DNA from: Deltaproteobacteria bacterium
GTDB lineage: Bacteria > Bdellovibrionota > FAC87 > UBA2466
Length of the DNA stretch: 64,000 bases
Reading direction: 5' to 3'
Assembly: GCA_016196825.1 (NCBI GenBank)
Contig: JACPWY010000062.1
Coordinates: forward strand, 1-64,000
The first letter of the stretch is position 1; every line of letters begins with the position of its first letter. The position numbers were made by a program, and so were the translations under genes. Positions 35,950 through 45,197 of this stretch are shown here, one piece after another. Under the pieces are notes generated by a model, which searched no databases, was not told the DNA's origin, and saw nothing but the letters and a program-made list of their open reading frames with translations.

Positions 35950-35971
35950 AGATAGATAGTTAAATCTATCT
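35950..35971 (-). promoter_or_regulatory. Palindromic operator upstream of the toxin-antitoxin operon
   Basis: AGATAGAT (35950-35957) and ATCTATCT (35964-35971) form an inverted repeat with a 6-base AGTTAA spacer, 11 bases before the antitoxin start. A typical place for autoregulation by an antitoxin. Confidence 0.6.
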
Positions 35972-35986
35972 TTTTCTAGACAACCA

Positions 35987-37438
35987 CTACTCTTTGATCA
36001 TGGCGGTCTTCTCACCACCAGCCTTTTGTACTTCGAAGATGTGCCAGGCTTTCAAGTAGCTCACGGCCTGTTGGAGTTGGTAGTCGGTCTTCACGAGCTC
36101 CTTGGGATCATCCACGCGAAGCTTCTTGCCGTCCTTCTCCTTAATCGGCCGCTTGTCTTTCGTGTTGTCGTCCTTGTCGTCGCCCCCCTTTGAGATCTTG
36201 GTGGGATCATCGAAGTCTTTATCGTCGCCCGGCTTCTCATTTTCGCCGACGAGATGCCCCTCAAGGTCACCTTCCTTCAAAATCCTGCCGCCCTTTTTCG
36301 CCTTATCGATGAGCGCCACATCGAGCCGGTCCACCTCAATATCGGGCTTAATGCCCGTGCCCTGAATCGAGCGGCCACTCGGTGTGTAATACCGCGCGAC
36401 GGTGAGCTTCAACCCCGACTTATTCTCAAGGTCGATAACCGTCTGCACCGAGCCCTTACCGAACGTGGGCTTGCCCACGACGATCGCACGGTGGTGATCC
36501 TGCAACGCGCCCGCCACGATTTCGCTGGCGCTCGCGCTCGCTTCGTTCACAAGGACCACCATCTTGAAATCTTTAAAGGGGGCGTCGCCCTTGGAATACT
36601 CAACCTCTTTCTTGGCCTTATTGCGCCCGATCGTCGACACCACAGGTAATTTGTCGAGGAAAAGCCCCGAGACGTTCACAGCCTCTTCCAGCAAACCGCC
36701 CGGATTGGAGCGCAGATCAAGCACCGCACCCTGTAACGGCTTTTTATTCTCCTTCACAAGCGTTTCTATCTTCTTGCGAAGGTCGCGACTTGTGTGGCTC
36801 TGAAAACTCGTGATGCGCAGCCAGGCGTAGTCGTTCTCAAGAAGACCGCCCTTCACGCTCACCACCTTAATGATGTCGCGCCTGATCTCGATGGGCACCA
36901 ATTTCTCCGCGCCCTTCCTAGCCACATGAATCGTGACCTTGCTCCCCTTGTCACCGCGCATGAGCCCCACGGCCTCTTGGAGCGAAAGACCCTTCGTGTC
37001 TTTTTTCACCTTCTTCGCTTTGTCTTCGATGATGTAGATCCTGTCGCCGGGCTCCACACCCGCAAAAAAGGCTGGCGTGTCCTCAATCGGCGTCACCACC
37101 GTGAGGTAGCCATCCTGCACACTGATTTCAATTCCCAAACCACCAAACTTGCCAGACGTGTCGACCTGCATCTCCTTAAACGACTCGGGCGGCAGATACA
37201 CTGTGTGGGGATCAAGCGTCGAAAGCATCCCCTTAATGGCGCCTTCAATCAGCTTCTTCGTATCGACCTCTTCCACATAATTCGACTGCACGAAGTGCAA
37301 AACTTTCGTAAAGAGATCTAAAAACTCATAGCTCGGAGCCGCTTCGCTCGTACGGTAGAACCCTACGCCAATCATCAGGGTTGCGCCCATGAGGACGCCC
37401 ACGGAGGTGGAAAAGAAGAGATGAAGCTTGCGTTTCAT
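35987..37438 (-). CDS. ctpA: C-terminal processing peptidase, S41 family
   Basis: 483 residues. An N-terminal signal/anchor (LFFSTSVGVLMGATLMIGVGFY) precedes a PDZ domain (FGGLGIEISVQDGYLTVVTPI through GVEPGDRI) and the S41 protease core: DLRSNPGGLLEEAVNVSG, NEASASASEIVAGALQD with the nucleophile Ser, and GKPTFGKGSVQ with the general-base Lys. A charged Lys/Asp-rich insert and a C-terminal YQLQQAVSYLKAW helix follow. It cleaves proteins from their C-terminus in the periplasm. ATG at 37438 is selected because AAGGAG lies 7 bases upstream. Closest named relatives are CtpA/Prc; the symbol is by family. Confidence 0.88.
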   Translation of the reverse strand: MKRKLHLFFSTSVGVLMGATLMIGVGFYRTSEAAPSYEFLDLFTKVLHFVQSNYVEEVDTKKLIEGAIKGMLSTLDPHTVYLPPESFKEMQVDTSGKFGGLGIEISVQDGYLTVVTPIEDTPAFFAGVEPGDRIYIIEDKAKKVKKDTKGLSLQEAVGLMRGDKGSKVTIHVARKGAEKLVPIEIRRDIIKVVSVKGGLLENDYAWLRITSFQSHTSRDLRKKIETLVKENKKPLQGAVLDLRSNPGGLLEEAVNVSGLFLDKLPVVSTIGRNKAKKEVEYSKGDAPFKDFKMVVLVNEASASASEIVAGALQDHHRAIVVGKPTFGKGSVQTVIDLENKSGLKLTVARYYTPSGRSIQGTGIKPDIEVDRLDVALIDKAKKGGRILKEGDLEGHLVGENEKPGDDKDFDDPTKISKGGDDKDDNTKDKRPIKEKDGKKLRVDDPKELVKTDYQLQQAVSYLKAWHIFEVQKAGGEKTAMIKE

Positions 37439-37672
37439 TTGATAGCTCCTTACGAACCTCTTCGGAACAAATCCATCAGCACCCAACCGCAAAGATTCTT
37501 AAGGACCAAGACCCTCCCTAACACCTTGAAACTCCATCTTTTTCTCCCACGCCGCACACGCTTTGTACAGCGGTGCCTACGGCGCTGAACAGGTTTGGCC
37601 GCAAGATGCCGAAGAAGCAGGTGTGCCCGTCGTCTTTTAGGCCTAAAAGGTGCCGGTCACAGGGGGATTGCA

Positions 37673-39505
37673 GTGAAGAAAAATAGCGGTCAGGTTGCGA
37701 TCCTTTTCGCTCTCGTCTTCACCTTTCTCTTTGTTCTTTTTGGATTTGTGGTCGACTTCGGCCATCTCGTGAACACCAAGATCAATCTGCAAATAGCGGC
37801 CGACAGCGCCGCCTACGCCGGCGCCGCGTGGCAGGCGCGGCTCCTCGATAAGATAGCGGTGGTGAACTACCGCATGCGCCAGGATGTGAAGGAGTTTGCA
37901 ATGCGGGTGAACGTCACTCACCTGCGCCACAACCGCGGGTTCCCACGCGGTTCGCAATTCATCAATGGCCCGGCCCAGGCCCCCGGCATGGAGGACCCTT
38001 GGGTGTGCCAGCAGGCCCATGGCTACACCGCGATTTCAGGCCTTCGTTACGCGCAGGACACAAATCTCTGCCGAAACGCCTCGCCCTCAACCGGCGGTCT
38101 CCCGCCCATCGTCGTACCGCCCGTCATCGCGAGTTTCGATCCCTTTGCAGTCGCCATCGCGGCCCAAATTCGCCGCATTCAGCAGGCCGCGAACCAGGAG
38201 TGCCGGGCCGCCGCGAATGACAACCGAATCTTGGTCGATCACCTGATTGATGTGTACACACGCCGCTCGCAGTTTCACGCCAATCAGGTCCGACTCCTCT
38301 CCGATTATGTGAATCAGATCGTCCAGGAAAACCCATCCGACAGCTCCCACCCCGCCGTCCGGACAGCGATGGAGAGTGCCAGGCGCAATCTCGCGATGGC
38401 CAATCGCGATGATTTTCGGATGGAGATCTTACAGCCCGAGGGTGGCGAGTTGATCCGCCTTGAGGAGCAACGCTTGAACGGAACGCTCTTTTACCTAAAC
38501 TTCCAGGTCGCTGGCGACGGCTGCGTCGGTCAACCAGGATTTGAGAATTTCGACGATATGATCGCGGGCTTCAACAAAACGCAATCGATCGTCACTTACT
38601 TCGCGGTCAAGCTCACGAGCCGTCCCCAAATGCTTTTTATGCCCGAGAAATGGGCCGAGGCCGCGTTCCCCAAGCTTGAGGCCTTCGCCGCCGCCAAACC
38701 CTTCGGCAGCCGCATAGGCCCCGACACATCGGCCGACCAGCGTCTCCCCGTCCCCAATCGCCCCGGCACCAATAACAGAATGCTCAATTTCAGCATGATC
38801 CCCAACGACCAGCTCGGCATCATGAACACCAAACTCATGGCCCTTCTCGACAGCCTCCACCCCTTCAACGGCGTGGGGCGCCCGCAGGGTAATCAGCAGA
38901 CCGGCTGGCCCGACCCCGATAGGCCGCAAGATCTTCGCACACCGCTCGCCATCGTGCGCGCCCCCAATGTCTTCGATTCAATGTTCTTTACGGTCTTCCC
39001 CGATCCCAACCACACCGACGATTACCTCGAGCCCCAATACGCGTCCGCCCTCTTTCCCGACTACACAGAGGCCGGCGATCCCGCGAGCAATTCGGTGATC
39101 GACATCCCCGACACGCGTACACCGGCCTATCTCCCAAGTGGTGTCGGTTCCCGCAATAAAGGCCAAGGCTGGATCCAAGAAAATGCCGATGCCACAGGAA
39201 CGAGCGGCCCCTACGCCGGCTATGCCGAAGAAAAGGTGGGCAGCCATTCTATAAAGAGCGCCATCGGCGCCGGCGGAGTCGTCACTACAGGCAACGCCGC
39301 CGACTTCGGCTTCGCCACACCCGACATGATCCACAGCGCCTGGTCGCCCGAGGGCAAACCCGGCAGAATCGGCTACTCCGTCAAATTCATCGGAATGGAC
39401 GCCCTTACCCGCACATTAAGAGTCCGGCTCAATGACTCCGGCACCGAAGGCCCCATCGCCAATCCTCCCACCGGCGACGACAACATCAAAAATATCTATC
39501 ACTGA
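37673..39505 (+). CDS. TadE/TadG-like pilus assembly or secretion-associated protein
   Basis: 610 residues. GTG 37673 follows GGGGG and directly begins KKNSGQVAILFALVF, the class of N-terminal transmembrane segment seen in TadE/TadG pseudopilin-like proteins (SGQVAxxFALxxxxLxxxxGxxVDxG), followed by NTKINLQIAADSAAYAGA. The remaining 550 residues are extracytoplasmic and have many aromatic and Pro residues. No von Willebrand A motif is obvious. No other tad or flp genes are in the window, so whether it is part of a pilus is unknown. A hairpin at 39519-39554 follows the stop. Confidence 0.75.
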   Translation: MKKNSGQVAILFALVFTFLFVLFGFVVDFGHLVNTKINLQIAADSAAYAGAAWQARLLDKIAVVNYRMRQDVKEFAMRVNVTHLRHNRGFPRGSQFINGPAQAPGMEDPWVCQQAHGYTAISGLRYAQDTNLCRNASPSTGGLPPIVVPPVIASFDPFAVAIAAQIRRIQQAANQECRAAANDNRILVDHLIDVYTRRSQFHANQVRLLSDYVNQIVQENPSDSSHPAVRTAMESARRNLAMANRDDFRMEILQPEGGELIRLEEQRLNGTLFYLNFQVAGDGCVGQPGFENFDDMIAGFNKTQSIVTYFAVKLTSRPQMLFMPEKWAEAAFPKLEAFAAAKPFGSRIGPDTSADQRLPVPNRPGTNNRMLNFSMIPNDQLGIMNTKLMALLDSLHPFNGVGRPQGNQQTGWPDPDRPQDLRTPLAIVRAPNVFDSMFFTVFPDPNHTDDYLEPQYASALFPDYTEAGDPASNSVIDIPDTRTPAYLPSGVGSRNKGQGWIQENADATGTSGPYAGYAEEKVGSHSIKSAIGAGGVVTTGNAADFGFATPDMIHSAWSPEGKPGRIGYSVKFIGMDALTRTLRVRLNDSGTEGPIANPPTGDDNIKNIYH

Positions 39506-39518
39506 CCAAAGATGGATG

Positions 39519-39554
39519 CTGGTAAAACCGATAACCCCTTGTCGTTTTTACCAG
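39519..39554 (+). terminator. Probable terminator-like hairpin
   Basis: CTGGTAAAACCGA (39519-39531) pairs with TCGTTTTTACCAG (39542-39554) with one mismatch. It starts 14 bases after the TadG-like stop codon. There is no T-run after the right arm, but the stem itself carries one, so it may instead be an mRNA-end hairpin. Confidence 0.5.
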
Positions 39555-39567
39555 GATGTCTGCCCCC

Positions 39568-39596
39568 TTGATCGCGGGCGCCGCTGCCCCTATAAG
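39568..39596 (+). promoter_or_regulatory. Leaderless promoter of tsaD
   Basis: TTGATC (39568-39573), 17-base spacer, TATAAG (39591-39596). The tsaD ATG at 39603 lies exactly 7 bases past the -10 box, where transcription normally begins, and there is no proper ribosome binding site. Confidence 0.6.
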
Positions 39597-39602
39597 AGCT
39601 TC

Positions 39603-40592
39603 ATGAAGCTCCTCGCCATCGACACCTCCTGCGATGATTCCTGTGTCGCGATCCTTGAGACGGACACATTTCACCTCCTGGCGGATGTCGTCCACAGCCA
39701 CATCAAAGCGATGGCGGCCTACGGCGGCGTGGTGCCCGAGCTCGCGAGCCGGCAACACCTGAAAGCTCTGCCGCTCGCGCTCGATGAGGCGCTCACCCAG
39801 GCCTCGCTCACACTGAATCAGATCGATTACATTGTGGTCACCCACCGCCCAGGGCTCATCGGAGCCCTTCTTGTCGGCGTGAGTTATGCGAAGTCCCTCG
39901 CCTACGCGTTAGGAAAGCCTCTCTCTGTTCTCAATCACCTCGAGGCTCACCTTCTTTCGCCGTTTCTTGCGCGCACGCAAAATCAGAACCCGCCGCCGCT
40001 CCCCTGGATAGCGCTCGTCGTGAGCGGCGGCCACACCGAACTTTTTCGCGTGGAGGAAAACCTCACCCACCACTGGCTCGGCGGCACGCTCGACGACGCC
40101 GCTGGCGAAGCATTCGACAAGATCGGAAAGCTCCTCGGCCTCCCCTACCCTGCGGGTCCTGTCATCGACAAATGGGTGCGCGAAGAAGCGACGCGGGAAG
40201 ACCGCACGCGTTTTAAGATTCCGCGCCCCCAGACCTCCGAGTTTTCGTTTTCCTTCTCGGGCCTAAAGACCCACGTCCGCCAAATCGCCCAGCGCCCCGA
40301 CTTTCAGGCCACCGACACACTCGCCCTCATCGCGAGCGCGCAGGAAGCCATCTTGGGTTCTCTCGTCAAGAAGCTCCGCGACACAAAAGCTCTCTACCCC
40401 CACCACCACACTGTCGTCACCGGCGGCGTCGCCTGCAACTGCCGCCTGCGCGAACTTTTGCCTGAGGCCTACTTCCCGGCGCCACGCCACTGCACCGACA
40501 ACGCCGCCATGGTCGCCGCTCTCGGAGCCCTTCACCATGAGCGCGGCACGCTCGCCCCTGCGCCCCTCAACTGCAGCGCCTTGAGTCGATAG
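39603..40592 (+). CDS. tsaD: tRNA N6-adenosine threonylcarbamoyltransferase
   Basis: 329 residues with the Kae1/TsaD signatures: MKLLAIDTSCDDSCVAIL, LASRQHLKALPLALDEAL, HRPGLIGALLVGVSYAKSLA, NHLEAHLLSPF with the HxExH metal ligands, LVVSGGHTEL, TLDDAAGEAFDKIGKLLGLPYPAGP and VVTGGVACNCRLRE. It transfers the threonylcarbamoyl group to A37 of ANN-decoding tRNAs, together with TsaB and TsaE, which are not in this window. ATG 39603 is supported by the family N-terminus and by the promoter just upstream. Confidence 0.95.
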   Translation: MKLLAIDTSCDDSCVAILETDTFHLLADVVHSHIKAMAAYGGVVPELASRQHLKALPLALDEALTQASLTLNQIDYIVVTHRPGLIGALLVGVSYAKSLAYALGKPLSVLNHLEAHLLSPFLARTQNQNPPPLPWIALVVSGGHTELFRVEENLTHHWLGGTLDDAAGEAFDKIGKLLGLPYPAGPVIDKWVREEATREDRTRFKIPRPQTSEFSFSFSGLKTHVRQIAQRPDFQATDTLALIASAQEAILGSLVKKLRDTKALYPHHHTVVTGGVACNCRLRELLPEAYFPAPRHCTDNAAMVAALGALHHERGTLAPAPLNCSALSR

Positions 40593-40630
40593 CTTTATCC
40601 TTCGTGCCCCAGTAAAATTGAGCTTACGAA

Positions 40631-41152
40631 ATGAATCTCTATCGCGACCAGTCAAAAAGACGGTGTTTTTCAATTGTCTCTCTGCTCACCTGGAGCTTGT
40701 CACTCTCGGCAACGTTCTCATTGGCCGCCCCGCCGGAAGGCCCCCACGGCAAACAGATCACCTGCCCCGCACTCAATTTTTTCAACGTCCGCAAACAGTC
40801 TCGAACTGAGATCTCACTCGATGATCCTCCATCGGGTTGGGAGATCGTCTCGACTCAAAACCAGGCCGCCAAGGAGGATATCTGGTACCCCACCATTCCC
40901 ACCGGCGCCCACATCTTCATCCGTCAGAGCGACATCTATTTGCGCTGTGAGTACAAACCGCGTAACTGGGTTCAACTCTGGATCCCCGGCGCCGCTACCA
41001 TCGAGAAAAAGCTCGGCCCGTTTCGCCTTCAACTTCTCTGCTGGACGTTCGAAGGGCTCGACAAGACGCCTATTCATCGCGTCCTCACCAAAGACGACAG
41101 CCTTTTTCTCCCGTGCATGGAGGGCGTGTGCGACGCTATCTGCTCTTACTGA
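40631..41152 (+). CDS. Small secreted protein of unknown function
   Basis: 173 residues. The basic N-terminus and hydrophobic run (RCFSIVSLLTWSLSLSATFSLA) form a signal peptide ending near residue 33. The mature part is beta-rich with six cysteines, including ITCPAL and LRCEYKPRNWVQLW, resembling DUF3757-like small exported proteins; the family match is tentative. The next gene starts inside its 3' end (25-base overlap), so the two are likely co-expressed. Confidence 0.6.
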   Translation: MNLYRDQSKRRCFSIVSLLTWSLSLSATFSLAAPPEGPHGKQITCPALNFFNVRKQSRTEISLDDPPSGWEIVSTQNQAAKEDIWYPTIPTGAHIFIRQSDIYLRCEYKPRNWVQLWIPGAATIEKKLGPFRLQLLCWTFEGLDKTPIHRVLTKDDSLFLPCMEGVCDAICSY

Positions 41153-41538
41153 TCACGCTCGCCTGTCTCACGCAATGCGTGCGCAGGGTCTGCGTTCTCG
41201 ACGATAGAGAGGAAGAGGTCTCAAGCGGCGTCAACCTCTCGCGTACCTTCTTCTTCGATTCCTATGATCAGGATGGCGACAAGAATATTGATTTTCAGGA
41301 ATTTCGCGAAAGAATGAGCATTAAATTTGCCTACTTCGACACGGACAAGAACGGAAAGATCGATCTCGGTAAAGAGTGCCGAGACAACAATTGGTGCAAG
41401 CCCGCACTCACGGCGGGAAAGTTCTCACTCACGGTGGGACAGTTTCTGGACGAAGCCGTCAAACGGTTCCACGACGCAGACAAAAGCCAAGATGCCAAAC
41501 TCGACCGCCGGGAGTTTTCCCATCTCCCAAATCAGTGA
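41128..41538 (+). CDS. Exported EF-hand calcium-binding protein
   Basis: 136 residues from GTG 41128, with GGAGGG just upstream; an earlier GTG at 41113 is also in frame. A hydrophobic signal (RRYLLLLITLACLTQC) may be a weak lipobox. Three EF-hand loops follow: DQDGDKNIDFQE, DTDKNGKIDLGK and DKSQDAKLDRRE, each with acidic residues at the calcium positions. It probably buffers or senses calcium in the periplasm. It overlaps the upstream gene by 25 bases and the convergent gene by 7. Confidence 0.7.
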   Translation: MRRYLLLLITLACLTQCVRRVCVLDDREEEVSSGVNLSRTFFFDSYDQDGDKNIDFQEFRERMSIKFAYFDTDKNGKIDLGKECRDNNWCKPALTAGKFSLTVGQFLDEAVKRFHDADKSQDAKLDRREFSHLPNQ

Positions 41539-41933
41539 TAGGCCCAACGGCAGTAAAGAGGCAAACGGCCTGGATTGTCCGAATCCGGCTCCTGCCGCTC
41601 GACCACTAAATCAATTCGCCCCGGTGAGGTCACCTTGATCATCGGAATCACACACCGCCCGTACCGATCGGAATCAAAGACTGCGCGCACTGAGTCAAAG
41701 CCCGAGCTCTGACAGGGCCCTTCGAAGAGCTTCACGGTCTGACATTGGAACGGGCTGTCGGCCTCAAGACGATTCCACCGGGAGCACTCGATCGGCTTCG
41801 TCTCAAGCCCCAAGATTTGGTACCCAATCGACGTGCGCGTGTAGTTACAGATTCTGAGCTCGGGGTACAACATCCCAAACGCCGGGCTGACCATCAGGCT
41901 TAGCCCCAGAGTGATCAACCCAATTCTTGCCAT
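41532..41933 (-). CDS. Small secreted protein with conserved cysteines
   Basis: 133 residues from ATG 41933, which has a GGGGGCGG stretch just upstream and begins a signal peptide (MARIGLITLGLSLMVSPAFG). The mature part has six Cys and starts LYPELRICNYT, a beginning common in small exported beta-sandwich proteins (DUF1036-like: unadapted IxNxT around a Cys). That match is by eye and tentative. It is convergent with the EF-hand gene and divergent from the deaminase gene. Confidence 0.6.
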   Translation of the reverse strand: MARIGLITLGLSLMVSPAFGMLYPELRICNYTRTSIGYQILGLETKPIECSRWNRLEADSPFQCQTVKLFEGPCQSSGFDSVRAVFDSDRYGRCVIPMIKVTSPGRIDLVVERQEPDSDNPGRLPLYCRWAYH

Positions 41934-41987
41934 ACCGCCCCCACTTTGCGTCTGCAATTCAAGAGATTCCATTGTATCGTACTTTCC

Positions 41988-42458
41988 ATGACAGACACCG
42001 ACTGGATGAAAGAGGCGGTCAAAATCGCGCGCACCGGAATTGCGAGCGGCCAAAGCCCCTTTGGATCAAGCGTAGTGAAGTCAGACAAACTCATCTCGAG
42101 CGCCCACAACACCGTCTGGCGCGACATGAACCCCACCGCCCACGCCGAAGTGAACGCCATCAAAGAGGCCGCGAAAACCCTCGGCACCGTCGACCTCAAA
42201 GGCTGCACGGTATACACAACCTGCGAACCCTGCCCCATGTGTCTCGCCGCCATTCACTGGTCCAACGCCACCCGCGTCGTCTACGGGGCAACAATTGAAA
42301 TGGCGGCCCAGGCCGGCTTCCGCGAACTCTTCATCCCCGCCACCAAAATGGTGGAGATGGGCAAGAGCCAACTCGAGGTCATCGCACTCCCAGCCGCCAC
42401 CGATTGCCACACCCTCTTCCAAGAGTGGAAAACCCACGGCCAATCCAAAAGCTACTAA
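41988..42458 (+). CDS. Nucleoside/guanine deaminase (CDA fold)
   Basis: 156 residues. Zinc-binding cytidine-deaminase motifs are HAEVNAIKEA (His ligand and catalytic Glu) and TTCEPCPMCLAAI (two Cys ligands). The compact form with the C-terminal WKTH region fits GuaD-type guanine deaminases, which convert guanine to xanthine, more than TadA, although tRNA adenosine deaminase is not excluded. The ATG at 41988 begins the family core; the longer frame from 41946 lacks support. Confidence 0.8.
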   Translation: MTDTDWMKEAVKIARTGIASGQSPFGSSVVKSDKLISSAHNTVWRDMNPTAHAEVNAIKEAAKTLGTVDLKGCTVYTTCEPCPMCLAAIHWSNATRVVYGATIEMAAQAGFRELFIPATKMVEMGKSQLEVIALPAATDCHTLFQEWKTHGQSKSY

Positions 42459-42469
42459 GGGCCCTCACT

Positions 42470-44305
42470 TTATTTGAGGAAGAAACGATCGACTGTTGGG
42501 ACCGGAGCGTCATTACCACCGGCATAGGAATGGCCGCCCAGCACGACGAGCGATTTCTCCCAGTCCACGACCTGGGCAAAGCCCTTCGCGTCGCGCATAT
42601 GCCGGCCGGTGTGGGTCCAGAGATCAATGGGAATCTCCATCTCAAAGAGATGGTTCACATAGACGTATTCCTTCTCCGAAGTCTTGAACATTCCGCCAAA
42701 GACAAACAACGAATCGCCCACAATCCCGGCCGCTGGCGCAAAGGTCGCAAATGGCAGGCGCGCGCGTTCGCGGAATTCCCCGGTCAGTGGGTTGAGCGAT
42801 GTCACACGGTCTATCAAAGCAAAGTGTGAACCACCCTGCCCGAGCCCACCCACAAGGAAAATCTCACCCTTGTAAACCACGGCCGAAAGGGCACGGCGCA
42901 AGGGATCGGGCAGTTCAAATGGCGCCTCCGAAATCGTCTCAGTCTCAAAATCAAAGACATCGATCTTGCGGTGAAAGGCCCCGTCGAGATCACCCTCAAA
43001 TCGCGGAGTCGAGTCCCACCCACCGATGAGATAGGCCTTATCATCGACAACTCCCACGACGTAGCTCGACCGCTTCCTCGGCATGTGGCCGATGAGCTCC
43101 CAACGATTTGCGACCGTGTCGTACCGCTCGATCACGTCCAACGATCGCCACCGTGGCGCAAATTTCTGCTCGGGCAACGCGTACGCAAAGCCCCCGAACG
43201 CGTAGATGAATTTTCCATACGTCGCAAGAGTAAACCCGTGGGACTTGCTCAACCGCGGCGCCCCCGTCCGCCAGGTCATCAAACGAGTATCGAGAATATC
43301 CGCGCGATCCAGAAAGCTGGTCTCAGAGTACGTATGTTCGGGCCCCTGGTGTCCGCCGATCACATAGATCTGCTCTCCATGCCGAATGGCCCCAAAAGAG
43401 CTCCGCCCCGGCAGGGGAATATCGGGGAGCTTCTCAAGCCCGATCTCCTTACGCCCGCTGAAGCTCGGAGCGTAGACATCGCCCGGCATTGCCAGAAAAT
43501 TTTCGCCATCGGAAGGGTGCATCTTCCAAATGGCTTGATTAACCCGATAGAGCGCGAAGTGCCCTGAGCGATCACTCGCAAAAACGATAGCGCCATCGCG
43601 CTGAAAGGTCGGTGCAAAATTGTAGGTCCCCATCTCGGTCACTCGACGGCTGGCACCACTCAACCGATCCCAGGCCCAGACATCCCAGCGCTTGCCATCA
43701 AACGCCGTAAACGCAATCAATCGATCATCGAATGATATGGCCGGCGCCATATTCTTTACGGCTTTTGACGGCACCACGGTTTCCTTGTTGCTCTCAAGAT
43801 CGAGGATCACGATCTCGCGCACGTCTTTGGAACGATCCCTTTGGAAAACAACAAAGGCCCCGTCACTCGAGAGCCTCGGGAAATAGCATGCTCCCTCTTC
43901 CTTCAACACCCGAGGCGTGGACTCCTCGACAAGATTCTTCACCTCAATCTGCGGCCGGCCATCGGCCTGCGGGGCCGAATAGGCCACCCATTTTCCATCC
44001 CCCGAAAAATGCGGATGCAGCTTCAGGCCCCCGCGAGGGGCCACCACTCGCTCGTCGCCGGTAGCCAGTGTTTTCACTACAATCTCGGTGTTGTCTTTAT
44101 CCCCCCGCACGAACACGATCCTCTCGCCGCTCGAATCAAAACTGGGGTACAGGTGCCAGTCGGCGCCGGTGGTCACAGCCTTCGGGTTGTGGCCATCATC
44201 ACCTGCGACCCAGATCTGTTTACTCCCTTCAACCTCGCGCATGAATGCCACATCGGCGATCGCCGCCAACGAATAAAACGATAGTAATACTGTAATGATG
44301 CGCAT
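42470..44305 (-). CDS. Secreted double beta-propeller protein (PD40/TolB-like plus Kelch)
   Basis: 611 residues with a signal peptide (MRIITVLLSFYSLAAIA). Residues about 20-270 have six TolB-type WD40-like repeats (HLYPSFDSSGERIVFV, HPHFSGDGKWVAYS, YFPRLSSDGAFVVF, MAPAISFDDRLIAF). Residues about 310-600 have Kelch repeats (IYVIGGHQG, IYAFGGFAYA, AYLIGGWDS, IFLVGGLG, LFVFGGMF, LVVLGGHS). Two propellers in one chain suggest a periplasmic scaffold. GGAGG lies 5 bases before the start. Confidence 0.78.
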   Translation of the reverse strand: MRIITVLLSFYSLAAIADVAFMREVEGSKQIWVAGDDGHNPKAVTTGADWHLYPSFDSSGERIVFVRGDKDNTEIVVKTLATGDERVVAPRGGLKLHPHFSGDGKWVAYSAPQADGRPQIEVKNLVEESTPRVLKEEGACYFPRLSSDGAFVVFQRDRSKDVREIVILDLESNKETVVPSKAVKNMAPAISFDDRLIAFTAFDGKRWDVWAWDRLSGASRRVTEMGTYNFAPTFQRDGAIVFASDRSGHFALYRVNQAIWKMHPSDGENFLAMPGDVYAPSFSGRKEIGLEKLPDIPLPGRSSFGAIRHGEQIYVIGGHQGPEHTYSETSFLDRADILDTRLMTWRTGAPRLSKSHGFTLATYGKFIYAFGGFAYALPEQKFAPRWRSLDVIERYDTVANRWELIGHMPRKRSSYVVGVVDDKAYLIGGWDSTPRFEGDLDGAFHRKIDVFDFETETISEAPFELPDPLRRALSAVVYKGEIFLVGGLGQGGSHFALIDRVTSLNPLTGEFRERARLPFATFAPAAGIVGDSLFVFGGMFKTSEKEYVYVNHLFEMEIPIDLWTHTGRHMRDAKGFAQVVDWEKSLVVLGGHSYAGGNDAPVPTVDRFFLK

Positions 44306-44399
44306 GTTTCCTCCGAACCCAATGGTGCCGTTTGCCTGACGCTCCGTGACCGAACTTTTCCCTTTTTATAAGCGCAAAGTCGCGGTATGGCTTGTCACC

Positions 44400-45197
44400 A
44401 TGCAGCACCCACAGGCCATTCTCACTCGCCTTGGAATCAGCGCCCGCAAGAGCCTCTCCCAGAACTTTCTCACTTCAGATTACTGGGCCGATAAGCTCGC
44501 CAAGGTTGCGCTCGATGAGCGGCCTGAGCGCATCATTGAGATTGGGCCGGGCCTCGGCGCCCTCACATCGCGGTGGGCGAAGAGGTGCAAAGATGGCGTA
44601 ATCATAGAATATGACCGAGCACTCGCAAGCTTCCTTCGCGAAGAGCACCCGAACGTCACGCTCATTGAGAGCGATGTTCTGCGCGTGGATTTGAGAGCGC
44701 TCTGTCCGCCCAGCATCAAGACGGTCGTGATCTCGAATCTTCCCTACCATATCAGCTCACCCATATTTTTCTCGTTCATCGAAGCGCAGATTTTTCCCCA
44801 TGCCATGATTCTCACTTTCCAGAAGGAGTTTGCGGATCGCCTCGCAGCACTCCCAAAAAGCCCGGACTACGGCGCACTCAGTGTCTTGTCGCAAACCTTT
44901 TTCGACATCGAGCCGATTGGCGTGCTGCCGGCCGGTGCGTTCTACCCAAAGCCCGGCCCCTCGAGCTCGGCGCTCCTCATCAGACCGCGGTCGGTTACTG
45001 TCAGCCCGGCTCGCCTCAAGACGATTCTCAGGGCATCGTTCGCCCACCGCCGCAAACTTCTTTCGAGCAATTTGCAATCGCTGACCACACCCGAGCGCGT
45101 GACCGAGATCATGAACTTCGCTGGCGTCCCCCCCAAGGCGCGCGCCGAAGAGCTCACCAAGGAACAGTATTGGCAGATGGTTGAGGCCATGCAATGA
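44400..45197 (+). CDS. rsmA: 16S rRNA dimethyladenosine transferase RsmA/KsgA
   Basis: 265 residues. N-terminal LSQNFLTSD, SAM-binding IEIGPGLGALT, catalytic NLPYHISSPIFF and the C-terminal KTILRASFAHRRKLLSSNL are diagnostic. It dimethylates A1518 and A1519 of 16S rRNA late in 30S assembly. ATG 44400 matches the usual N-terminus (ILTRLGISARKSLSQNFL); an in-frame GTG at 44346 would add 18 residues. The stop overlaps the ATG of the following porin-like gene. Confidence 0.93.
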   Translation: MQHPQAILTRLGISARKSLSQNFLTSDYWADKLAKVALDERPERIIEIGPGLGALTSRWAKRCKDGVIIEYDRALASFLREEHPNVTLIESDVLRVDLRALCPPSIKTVVISNLPYHISSPIFFSFIEAQIFPHAMILTFQKEFADRLAALPKSPDYGALSVLSQTFFDIEPIGVLPAGAFYPKPGPSSSALLIRPRSVTVSPARLKTILRASFAHRRKLLSSNLQSLTTPERVTEIMNFAGVPPKARAEELTKEQYWQMVEAMQ

